This document shows, piece after piece, positions 9,075-15,375 of a DNA stretch of 16,517 nt; the first letter of the stretch is position 1, and every line of letters begins with the position of its first letter. The translations under genes and the position numbers were made by a program. The notes beneath the pieces were generated by a model, which was not told the DNA's origin, made no database searches, and saw only the letters and a program-made list of their open reading frames with translations. The DNA is taken from contig CAKROE010000050.1 of NCBI GenBank assembly GCA_934371915.1, positions 1-16,517 on the forward strand, in the 5' to 3' direction. The DNA comes from an uncultured Blautia sp. GTDB lineage: Bacteria > Bacillota > Clostridia > Lachnospirales > Lachnospiraceae.

Positions 9075-10981
9075 TATCCAAACCACCTCATTATTATATC
9101 TTTCTTTAAGCAGCGTCCAGTTTCTCCTGCGTATCTCTGAAGGCGTTTAGAACAGTTGTATGGATTCTTTCCGATAACCTTTGCTACATACGGAAGAAGT
9201 GTAAACATCAACATCTCGTTCAAGTGATTCTCATTCTCAATCATGCTTGCCATCACTACAGCTGCTGATTCTTCTACTCCACACTCACAAGCAATATCCC
9301 TGAATATCTTCTGCAGACGAAAATCTGGATTGACAATGCCTTTGTACGCAAATGGCTTTTCCTTTATTTCTGAAGGATTTTCCGTAATATCTTTGATTTT
9401 TAATAAAGAACTAAATTCATCTGCGTTGATAAAATGAACATATGATAGTATCTCATTTGGTACAAAAGTCAGCGTTCTGTCAAACATATATGTAAGTATG
9501 ATGATTTTGTTCCGGTGCTGCTCAAGTACCGGAATGAGTTCCATTACATTACAGTTTCCTACAAAGCCATCCAAACACACAACTCTGTCTGGTGTTTTAG
9601 TTAGAAACTCATCAATGATTTGTATATTAGCACCTTCTGAACAAAGTAAACGTGCCGCAATTGGTACGCCATAAAGCGTATTTGAAAGAGAATTAGCAAG
9701 ATTTATTCCGGGACCTCTTTTAATCAGTACAGGAACGCCCTGAAAAAATACTTTTTCAAGATAACAAAGGAAGTCTACTGAACCATCTTCGTTTTGATCA
9801 AATCCAATATTTTCAAGGTTATAGCAGATATATTCGTCAAAATCATCCATGTTTTCAGGACACATTGGCATATATCGTTCACTATCATGATATCTCTTTG
9901 AGATAGTTTTTACAGCAATGTTGATATCTTCCTGATCATCGGTTGTTTTCATAATCTCAGCCTCCGTGGCTTGAGCTTTCATTTCAGTACGAACAGACGC
10001 TAACTGCTCTTTGTATTGTTTTTCTTTTATTAACTCCTGCTCAAGAGCTTCTTTAAGAGCCTTAATCTGCTTTTTGTCAGCATCTTTCTCTATTAATAAC
10101 GTAGCTCTTTCTGCTTTGAAAGTAAAAATCTGCTTCTCACGATTTCGTACTTGATTTTTCCAAGTCTGAATATCTTCTTCGGCAGAAGCAAGTTTAGATT
10201 TCAGTTCTGAAAGATTCGCTAAATACTCTTCCATTAGAACAGATTGTTCGTCAATTCTTTTAGTCAAGGCTTCGATTTTCTGCTGCATCTCTGATGTTTT
10301 CCAGATTTCGTCTTCTTTTATCTTTTTTAGTTCAGCTTCATATTTTTCAGCTCTTTCTCTTGCTTTTTTGTACTTTTCCTGTTTTTCTTCCAGTAAACAA
10401 GAACTTTGTTCCAGTTTTTCTTTCAGTTCTTTTTTGCATCTATTAAATTCTTCCGCTTTTTTCTGTTCGTCAACGACCTGCTGTTCAAGCTCTTTTTTAT
10501 TTTCAGAAAGTACTTTTAATTGATTCTTTATTGAATGCAATTCTTCCTTTTCTTTATTTCTGTAGCCTGCTTCAAAAGATACTGCAGCACTTAATACTTT
10601 AAGATAATCTTCTGATTTTTCTTCTTCCTTTATTTTAAAGAAAAGAGCCACATTCTCGGAAAAATACGAATGTGACAGAACGTTTATGTAAGCAGCATCC
10701 TGGGTAAGGCCTTCTTCTTTGGCTTTTGCTAATTCTTCATCAATTTCTTTAATCCATCTGTCAATATGTTTGATCAAATAAGTTGAAACAAAATCCCTTG
10801 TCCGAAATTCATAAAGTGTACGAGACATCATTTCTTTGGTAAGAGATTTCACACGAAAACCCGGTCTCAATTTAGCAAATTCCCTTGGATATCTTTTAAA
10901 ATATGAAGTTGTCTCCTGATATGGGATAGCAGAACACACATATCTTATATCTTCTTCTGTAAGATCTATTAAATAATTCAA
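9074..10981 (-). CDS. coiled-coil protein with degenerate P-loop/AAA-like C-terminal domain
   Basis: 635 residues in three parts. Residues 1-135 are a helical N-terminal domain. Residues about 140-345 are rich in Lys, Glu, Gln and Leu in heptad-like order, a long coiled coil. Residues about 380-635 look like a P-loop ATPase core: FFQGVPVLIKRGPGINLANS (412-431) sits where Walker A belongs but lacks GK[ST]; RVVCLDG (466-472) resembles Walker B; KIIILTYMF (492-500) resembles a sensor-1 strand. This suggests a structural or nucleotide-sensing subunit that has lost ATP hydrolysis, or a divergent ATPase. The coil may drive oligomerisation or bridge DNA. The start is TTG 10981, overlapping the upstream TGA (TTGA) with GGAGG eight bases before it. 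The stop overlaps the next ATG. Fold assignment is inference from motif spacing only. Confidence 0.85.
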   Translation of the reverse strand: MNYLIDLTEEDIRYVCSAIPYQETTSYFKRYPREFAKLRPGFRVKSLTKEMMSRTLYEFRTRDFVSTYLIKHIDRWIKEIDEELAKAKEEGLTQDAAYINVLSHSYFSENVALFFKIKEEEKSEDYLKVLSAAVSFEAGYRNKEKEELHSIKNQLKVLSENKKELEQQVVDEQKKAEEFNRCKKELKEKLEQSSCLLEEKQEKYKKARERAEKYEAELKKIKEDEIWKTSEMQQKIEALTKRIDEQSVLMEEYLANLSELKSKLASAEEDIQTWKNQVRNREKQIFTFKAERATLLIEKDADKKQIKALKEALEQELIKEKQYKEQLASVRTEMKAQATEAEIMKTTDDQEDINIAVKTISKRYHDSERYMPMCPENMDDFDEYICYNLENIGFDQNEDGSVDFLCYLEKVFFQGVPVLIKRGPGINLANSLSNTLYGVPIAARLLCSEGANIQIIDEFLTKTPDRVVCLDGFVGNCNVMELIPVLEQHRNKIIILTYMFDRTLTFVPNEILSYVHFINADEFSSLLKIKDITENPSEIKEKPFAYKGIVNPDFRLQKIFRDIACECGVEESAAVVMASMIENENHLNEMLMFTLLPYVAKVIGKNPYNCSKRLQRYAGETGRCLKKDIIMRWFG

Positions 10982-12417
10982 ATCAGACCCTCCTTAATGT
11001 ACTTCTTGATGACCGTGTTGATCTGTCCGCTCCTATAACAGTTTTCCAAATATAGCAAAATTGCTTCATCCGCAACAATCTCCATGAAATCATCTGGTTC
11101 AAACGGTTCTGACTGAGGATGATATTTTACAATATCGTTTATCAATTTCTTTTTATCTGTTGTTTCATTTGAAGTTGCCAATACAATAACACGAACATGT
11201 CCATTTTTATACCCGAGAATGTGATTTGTTTCAGAAAGGTATGCCTTCGATCCAGCAACCAGACGATCACATCCATTTTTATCAAATATAAAATAGTCAT
11301 ATGTATCCGGAACAATGTATTTATCAGCGTGAATGATCTCAGGTTCTTCGTAAGTTGAATCCAAAATCATTTTCTCATCCTTCACGATCCTACACTGAAT
11401 ATTCTTTTCGCAAATAGTTACTCTTTGATTAAAAGTGAGTTCATATACATCAGAACATACTTTTTTAACATCCATCCCGTTGGCATCAATATTTCCGTGA
11501 GGAATCAATTCAAAACTTGGTAATATAAAAACATTATCTGATTTAATAATGACATCCTTGTCTCTCATATATACAGGAGGCCATAGAATATCCATAGACT
11601 CCGATTTCTCTACCCGAAATTCTTGTTTCTGAAAAAAGATTTTCGCAGAATAATCGGCAGAATAAATAACAAACCGTACAGCGAAGAACTGTCTGCCTTG
11701 TGTGAAGAATTTAAAAGGTTCACCATCTATCGCTGTGCTCTGCAGAGCAATTAAATCTTTAATGTTATCCTCGTTTTCAGAAATTGATAAGTACCAATAA
11801 TTTGTATACAAGATGTCGGATACGATTCGTTTGTAATGGTTACTGGACTGACTTATCCTGTAAATATTCAACTTACTGTTTCGTTTCAGTACATTCTCAC
11901 ATAATATTTTTGTACTTTCAGCATTAAATGAAACGTAATAATCGTTGGAGTATTCTGAAATTGTGTAATAATTTCCGGTATCAGGTATAAGGTTACCTCT
12001 GTTAATCGGCATACTAAAAAATGCCGGCGCATTATATTTTGTATGTAAAGAGAATTGCCCACCATTTTCTGCATAGTTGCTGATATCTTTATCTGAAAGC
12101 GTCAGCGAAATCTCAAAAGTCATGTGGTCTATATTGAAGCAAAAGCCAATACTGTCCATAGTATGTTTTCTTATAGACACATAGTGTTCTAATGCACCCG
12201 GCTGTCCAAGATAACGCTCACATTCAATATCATTATTTCCTCTTCTATGACGAAAGTGAGGCGATTTCTCGCTACTTTCAGCCGCAGCAAGGAATACTTC
12301 TTCTCCACAACATAAACATTGATATCTAAACTGTGTACCATTCAATGGTTCTATAGATTTTGAAAGTTCCAACGCATCAACTTCTCGCTGAAACACAGAG
12401 TCAAATGCTTTATCCAT
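10978..12417 (-). CDS. 479-residue protein with CoiA-like N-terminal Cys/His zinc module
   Basis: The N-terminus has C34-x2-C37, then H54-F-R-H57, then C66. This is the arrangement seen at the start of competence protein CoiA-type nuclease proteins, where the motif is CxxC ... HFxH ... C. The remaining roughly 400 residues are beta-rich and I cannot match them; I see no clear CoiA nuclease (PD-(D/E)xK) core. A role in recognising DNA or assembling the complex is plausible but inferred. The start ATG 12417 has AGGAG ten bases upstream and lies 30 bases after the HTH gene stop. The end (TGA at 10978-10980) overlaps the TTG start of the coiled-coil gene, so the two are likely coupled. Confidence 0.82.
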   Translation of the reverse strand: MDKAFDSVFQREVDALELSKSIEPLNGTQFRYQCLCCGEEVFLAAAESSEKSPHFRHRRGNNDIECERYLGQPGALEHYVSIRKHTMDSIGFCFNIDHMTFEISLTLSDKDISNYAENGGQFSLHTKYNAPAFFSMPINRGNLIPDTGNYYTISEYSNDYYVSFNAESTKILCENVLKRNSKLNIYRISQSSNHYKRIVSDILYTNYWYLSISENEDNIKDLIALQSTAIDGEPFKFFTQGRQFFAVRFVIYSADYSAKIFFQKQEFRVEKSESMDILWPPVYMRDKDVIIKSDNVFILPSFELIPHGNIDANGMDVKKVCSDVYELTFNQRVTICEKNIQCRIVKDEKMILDSTYEEPEIIHADKYIVPDTYDYFIFDKNGCDRLVAGSKAYLSETNHILGYKNGHVRVIVLATSNETTDKKKLINDIVKYHPQSEPFEPDDFMEIVADEAILLYLENCYRSGQINTVIKKYIKEGLI

Positions 12418-12447
12418 ATAAATGAAACTCCTACTGGCTAATAATAG

Positions 12448-12645
12448 TTATTGTTTCTTTTTTAACTTAATATACCGTCCGCTTTTTATCCTACCGTCTT
12501 TAGGTCTTTCTGCATCTGCAGGCACCGCCCAATAGTTTCCGATACGCATTGCTCCTGGAATTTTTTTCTCTATACACATCTTTTGTATTCTTCTTGATGA
12601 TATACCCCATTTTTGAGCAATCTGAGTTGTTGATAAATATTCCAT
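12448..12645 (-). CDS. small helix-turn-helix DNA-binding protein (excisionase/MerR-like), operon leader
   Basis: This 65-residue basic protein begins MEYLSTTQIAQKWGISSRR. That is the winged-helix HTH pattern of the helix_turn_helix_17/excisionase-like group (first helix, then KWGISSRRIQKMC as recognition segment, then a wing around MRIGNYWAVP). A lysine-rich tail follows. Such proteins are often the first gene of accessory operons in gut Firmicutes. It probably binds its own promoter and regulates the operon; an accessory role in DNA binding by the complex is also possible. ATG 12645 is chosen because GGGAGG lies four bases before it; upstream in-frame starts (for example TTG 12672) have no ribosome site. 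The promoter is about 45 bases upstream. Confidence 0.85.
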   Translation of the reverse strand: MEYLSTTQIAQKWGISSRRIQKMCIEKKIPGAMRIGNYWAVPADAERPKDGRIKSGRYIKLKKKQ

Positions 12646-12688
12646 ACGGCCTCCCAACATCATTTTATCCAAAAATACATTATATTAA

Positions 12689-12717
12689 ATTATAATCCGA
12701 ACAGCGAACTTTATCAA
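12689..12717 (-). promoter_or_regulatory. sigma-A-type promoter of the six-gene operon
   Basis: The minus strand reads TTGATA (12717-12712), a 17-base spacer, and TATAAT (12694-12689), five of six and six of six consensus matches at optimal spacing. Transcription should begin near 12682, giving a leader of about 37 bases before the HTH start codon. It is the only strong promoter seen between 13176 and the end of the operon. Confidence 0.85.
12698..12709 (-). promoter_or_regulatory. tandem GTTCG repeat inside the promoter spacer; candidate operator
   Basis: GTTCG-CT-GTTCG is a direct repeat with a seven-base period, placed exactly between the -35 and -10 boxes. A protein bound here would block RNA polymerase. 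The HTH protein encoded first in the operon is the obvious candidate ligand; this is inference from position. Confidence 0.4.
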
Positions 12718-12748
12718 CCTAATGCTGTTTAGGAATCTCGGTTCATAA

Positions 12749-12776
12749 ATGAAAAAGCTAATAGTTTCTTTTTCAT
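12749..12776. repeat. 9-bp inverted repeat upstream of the operon promoter
   Basis: ATGAAAAAG (12749-12757) and CTTTTTCAT (12768-12776) form a perfect palindrome with a ten-base centre. On the minus strand it overlaps a 15-codon frame beginning MKKKLLAFSF, which resembles a signal-peptide start and stops at once; it may be the stump of a lost gene. Confidence 0.45.
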
Positions 12777-12814
12777 AGTCCAACCCCATTCCTTAAAATA
12801 TAGTATATTTAATT

Positions 12815-12851
12815 GTACCAAGTCGCTGGCGCGACGGCTAGCTCCAGGTAC
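12815..12851. repeat. nested GC-rich inverted repeat
   Basis: GTACC (12815-12819) pairs with GGTAC (12847-12851), enclosing a tight hairpin GTCGC-TGGC-GCGAC (12822-12835). It is much richer in GC than its surroundings and has no U-tract, so it is not a standard terminator. Its function is unknown; it may be a structured RNA fragment or a mobile-element end. Confidence 0.4.
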
Positions 12852-12857
12852 GTGAAA

Positions 12858-12886
12858 CTACTACTTTTTTCATAAAAAAATAGCAG
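12858..12886 (-). repeat. 13-bp hairpin sharing an arm with the upstream terminator
   Basis: In minus-strand RNA, 12886-12874 pairs with 12870-12858 over 13 bases (two G-U pairs) around an AUG loop. The 5' arm contains the U-tract and the last bases of the adjacent terminator stem, so the two hairpins cannot form together. Confidence 0.5.
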
Positions 12887-12953
12887 TCTTTGTATATATG
12901 TTGTATTGTTAAGTTACCACACAAAACAATCACATATTCACAAGAACTGCTAT
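12874..12953 (-). terminator. long-stem intrinsic terminator insulating the operon
   Basis: On the minus strand, 12953-12925 and 12910-12880 pair imperfectly (about 25 base pairs in four blocks, with internal loops) around a 14-base loop. The last block, ATAGCAGT with ACTGCTAT, is perfect and is followed directly by T7. This fits a rho-independent terminator that stops readthrough from the small-gene cluster before the defence-like operon. The stem is unusually long for that job. Confidence 0.6.
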
Positions 12954-13062
12954 GATTAATTTACCATGGATTTTTAAACTCAACAGCTACATATCTTATT
13001 TTTTTCCGTCCACCGCCTCTTTGTTAAGTAAATGACATTGGTTCTGAACAGTAACGACTTTA

Positions 13063-13083
13063 GGCAACGGATGTACCGTTGCC
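13063..13083. repeat. 8-bp perfect inverted repeat in the gene-free stretch
   Basis: GGCAACGG and CCGTTGCC flank a five-base loop. On the plus strand CCTCTTTT follows, resembling a weak terminator, but no plus-strand gene ends here. The stretch 12957-13062 beside it shows no gene I can support. Confidence 0.4.
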
Positions 13084-13176
13084 CCTCTTTTAATCATTCC
13101 TATGATTATTAAAAATATCGTCTATGATTTCCATCGTTCCATAAGCTTCCCAAAAGGAATCTCGCTTCTGTTTTTT

Positions 13177-13539
13177 TTAATGCTTTTTTTCTTGTTTCCT
13201 TATACGCCCTGGGTGCCTATAGTGTTCATTCATAATCATAAAATGATTTTGTGCATCAGCAATTCTTTTTTTCTGATTTTTATCGGCATACTTCTGGATT
13301 TTCGACAATGCGTCAAAATGCTGTAATGATAACTCATATCTGTCTTCTCTAGTCCTACTATTTTTAGACTCCCGCACAAGACGGACGCTTTCTTCCAAAA
13401 TTCGAATATGCTGGTTAATATAACTATCTGTTGCTTTTTCCAGAAGAGCATCATCAATTTGTATTCCCGGTTTGATTCCGGATAACACAATAGATGCTCA
13501 GGTATCTTTTTCCTTTTTTGAAGATCCGAATAATCCCAT
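13177..13539 (-). pseudogene. small hypothetical protein gene interrupted by an in-frame TGA
   Basis: An ATG at 13539 opens MGLFGSSKKEKDT, which is stopped by TGA at 13498-13500. The same frame continues without interruption (ASIVLSGIKPGIQIDD...) for another 106 residues to TAA at 13177. The downstream part is Lys/Glu-rich and helical and resembles a bacterial small cytosolic protein; I do not know the family. GTG at 13488 could restart translation but has no ribosome site. Because the reading frame is kept on both sides, a recent nonsense mutation is the simplest reading; a sequencing error is the alternative. It lies downstream of, and on the same strand as, the EF-hand and HIRAN genes, with which it may once have formed an operon. 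Confidence 0.6.
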
Positions 13540-13550
13540 CGCATCACATC

Positions 13551-13704
13551 CTATTCTTCTAAAACACATTCAGACTCTTTCTTAATCCATGGCATAATCT
13601 TTATTTTCTTACTTTTTGCAATTATCACTTTGTCTTATCCATATCCAACAACTTTAATCCAATCCTGCATCTTCCAACACTTCTCTTCTTTCCTCCGGAT
13701 CCAT
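13551..13704 (-). other. decayed small-ORF stretch between EF-hand gene and pseudogene
   Basis: Directly after the EF-hand gene stop, the same frame reads MDPEERREVLEDAGLD and then TAA (13704-13654). It echoes the DAGLD end of the EF-hand protein, so it may be the stump of a duplicated neighbour. A 25-codon frame ending at TAG 13551 (...IKIMPWIKKESECVLEE) follows in another phase. Neither has a convincing ribosome site. Confidence 0.35.
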
Positions 13705-13707
13705 AAA

Positions 13708-13887
13708 TTACAATTCATCATAATCGAGTCCGGCATCCGCAAAAGTATCAATCTCATCGTCATCATCAGAGATACTTTTTTCATCATCCTTCATCATTTC
13801 ATCCATGAACTGAAACTGTGCAGCACGTTCCCAGCTATCCAATTTCCCGTCTCTGTTAAAATCAAACATCTTATCAAATCCAAACAT
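13708..13887 (-). CDS. 59-residue acidic protein with one canonical EF-hand
   Basis: The ATG at 13887 is preceded by GGGAGG at ideal spacing, and the frame ends at TAA 13708. Residues 9-20 (DFNRDGKLDSWE) match a 12-residue EF-hand loop: D, N and D at positions 1, 3 and 5, G at 6, L at 8 and E at 12. It probably binds calcium. The second half is strongly acidic (a run of four Asp at 41-44) and ends DAGLDYDEL. It has no signal peptide, so it is likely cytosolic. It starts 23 bases after the HIRAN gene stop and is likely co-transcribed with it. The cellular role is unknown. A single EF-hand suggests dimerisation or a dockerin/calerythrin-like use, but there is no dockerin duplication. Confidence 0.7.
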   Translation of the reverse strand: MFGFDKMFDFNRDGKLDSWERAAQFQFMDEMMKDDEKSISDDDDEIDTFADAGLDYDEL

Positions 13888-13910
13888 AATTTTTCCTCCC
13901 TTAGATCTCT

Positions 13911-14222
13911 TTATTCTTCAATTTCTATTTCAGATTTCTTAACCTTCTTTTGATTATCCAAAAGACTCTTCTTGCTGATGCTGCAGATTGTTCCGTGATC
14001 TGTGACAAGCACCACTTTTGCTTTTGCCTTCTTTCCGATTTTGTCATAGATTCTTCCGGCACTCATGGAATCTCCGATCACTGTATAGGAACTGTTTGCT
14101 ACATATCCGATCTTTCCCAAACCTTCATAAATTACTTTAATTGCTTCCTTGTCATACTCATTGTCTGGTTCTTTTTCTAATCGGATCTTCGTTCCTTTTT
14201 TCAGAAATTCTTTCTTTAATTG
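13911..14222 (-). pseudogene. N-terminally truncated HIRAN-domain gene
   Basis: The frame from 14222 to TAA 13911 (about 103 codons) contains KEPDNEYDKEAIKV, the HIRAN core, then GLGKIGYVANSSYTVIGDSMSAGRIYDKI, typical of small stand-alone HIRAN proteins in Firmicutes. HIRAN domains bind DNA ends or stalled forks when attached to helicases; the stand-alone form is uncharacterised. The family normally has a further 15-20 N-terminal residues, but here a TAA lies immediately upstream and there is no ATG or ribosome site at the right place. Translation could restart at TTG 14120, losing half the domain. The C-terminal tail is Lys/Glu-rich. The gene lies just past the AEC terminator, so its original promoter seems to be gone too. 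Confidence 0.65.
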
Positions 14223-14259
14223 TTATTTTAAACGCTATTTTTTGCCTACAAAGTGAACG

Positions 14260-14288
14260 AAAAAAGACACCAACCGCAGTCAGTGTCT
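14260..14288 (-). terminator. intrinsic terminator of the AEC permease gene
   Basis: A nine-base stem (14265-14273 with 14280-14288, two G-U pairs) and six-base loop are followed on the minus strand by T6. It begins 32 bases after the permease stop codon. Confidence 0.8.
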
Positions 14289-14319
14289 CTTCTGTCATTT
14301 CTTCAATCTTTCTACTCTC

Positions 14320-15252
14320 TCACACAAACATCTCATACATTCCCACCATCACCGGCATGGTCACAATTGACAGCAGTGTCGTAAGTACATACAATGAGCT
14401 CGCATATGCCGCATCTTTATCATATAGTTGCGCCATGGATGTCACAGTTGCACAGGCAGGTGTTATGGATGCAATATACACAGTCAGGAGAATCTGTTTG
14501 GAATCATTTAGTCCCGTAAATGTATAAATCAGCTTCATTAAAATCAATACAAATATTGGATAAACAATCAATCTCAATACTGTCGAAACATAATTTCTTT
14601 TTTTAGTAAACACAGTCTTAAGAGGTACCTCCGCAATAACCATTCCGGCAAGCAGCATACCGATCGGACCAATCATATTGTTCATCATATCCATGACATC
14701 CTGCACGCCTGAAGGCAACTGGATTCTGCTGATAAACAATATCACTCCTACTATGATTGAAATAATATTTACGTTCAGAAATACTTTTTTCCACTCTAAT
14801 CTATCTTCTTCACAAAGCATATTTTTGCAATGTGTCCATATCAGAATCAACTGTACTGCGATATAAGCACTGGAGTAAATAACGTACTCCTGTCCAAGTA
14901 AATCCTGTACCAGCGGAATTACCAGTATACCGGCATTTGAATAAATTACAGTTGCACGCTCAATTGTATCCAGCTGTAATACTTGTTTTAATATTGCGGT
15001 AAGTGTCAGAAATAAAATATGTACCAGAACCGCTGCTGCGCATGCCAGGAGCAGACCTTTTTGTACATCTGGTGTATAGTCCACCTGAAATGCGTCGATA
15101 ATCACGCATGGAATAACCAGATAAACCATGACTACAGATATGCTTCTACTCTCCGATGATTTCATAAGTCCAGCTTTTACAACCACATATCCCATAAGCA
15201 TGATTGCAAAAAGCTTTGCGATCTCTTCCATTAGTAATAAACTGATTTGCAT
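14320..15252 (-). CDS. AEC (auxin efflux carrier) family permease
   Basis: 310 residues, almost entirely hydrophobic, with about ten predicted membrane spans in two halves separated by a charged loop near residues 145-155 (CEEDRLEWKK). The segment YSNAGILVIPLVQ in the first half and the SITPACATVTSMAQLY segment in the second correspond to the two crossover/unwound helix regions of the bile acid/auxin transporter fold. Bacterial members are secondary transporters of small organic acids, often malate or malonate; the substrate here cannot be read. The start is ATG 15252 with AAGGA six bases upstream. It has its own promoter and terminator and so is a single-gene unit, 123 bases after the DUF1349 gene. 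It ends in TGA, showing TGA is a normal stop in this genome. Confidence 0.92.
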   Translation of the reverse strand: MQISLLLMEEIAKLFAIMLMGYVVVKAGLMKSSESRSISVVMVYLVIPCVIIDAFQVDYTPDVQKGLLLACAAAVLVHILFLTLTAILKQVLQLDTIERATVIYSNAGILVIPLVQDLLGQEYVIYSSAYIAVQLILIWTHCKNMLCEEDRLEWKKVFLNVNIISIIVGVILFISRIQLPSGVQDVMDMMNNMIGPIGMLLAGMVIAEVPLKTVFTKKRNYVSTVLRLIVYPIFVLILMKLIYTFTGLNDSKQILLTVYIASITPACATVTSMAQLYDKDAAYASSLYVLTTLLSIVTMPVMVGMYEMFV

Positions 15253-15288
15253 ATTTTGTTCCTTCTTTTCTGATGTCTACTGTCAGTA

Positions 15289-15318
15289 ATTATAGCACAC
15301 CATCTACATTATGCTTAA
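15289..15318 (-). promoter_or_regulatory. promoter of the AEC permease gene
   Basis: TATAAT (15294-15289) with TG at the extended -10 position. A poor -35 (TTAAGC-like) sits about 18 bases upstream. It lies about 37 bases before the start codon. Confidence 0.65.
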
Positions 15319-15375
15319 TAAACTTTCTTTATCGCTGGATTTTCATTTTCAATATTCCAAATTTGTCTGGCATTT

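Noticed and set aside
9074..9086. GTG 9086 as start of the 338-residue gene, and TTG 8116 as start of the helicase.
   Set aside because: Neither has a properly spaced ribosome site; ATG 9074 and ATG 8065 do and give standard coupled overlaps.
1953..12645. A complete DISARM or Druantia type I-III system.
   Set aside because: Only the helicase/DUF1998 and methylase themes match. No PLD-type DrmC, SNF2 helicase, cytosine methylase or recognisable DruA-D/F/G/H/M proteins are encoded.
12858..12953. CRISPR repeat, tRNA or retron msr/msd.
   Set aside because: There are no regularly spaced repeats, no cloverleaf, and no reverse transcriptase gene anywhere in the window.
13236..13547. An alternative 103-codon minus-strand frame overlapping the TGA-interrupted gene.
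   Set aside because: The other frame has the MGLFGSSKKEKD start and better residue composition; this one is an out-of-phase shadow.
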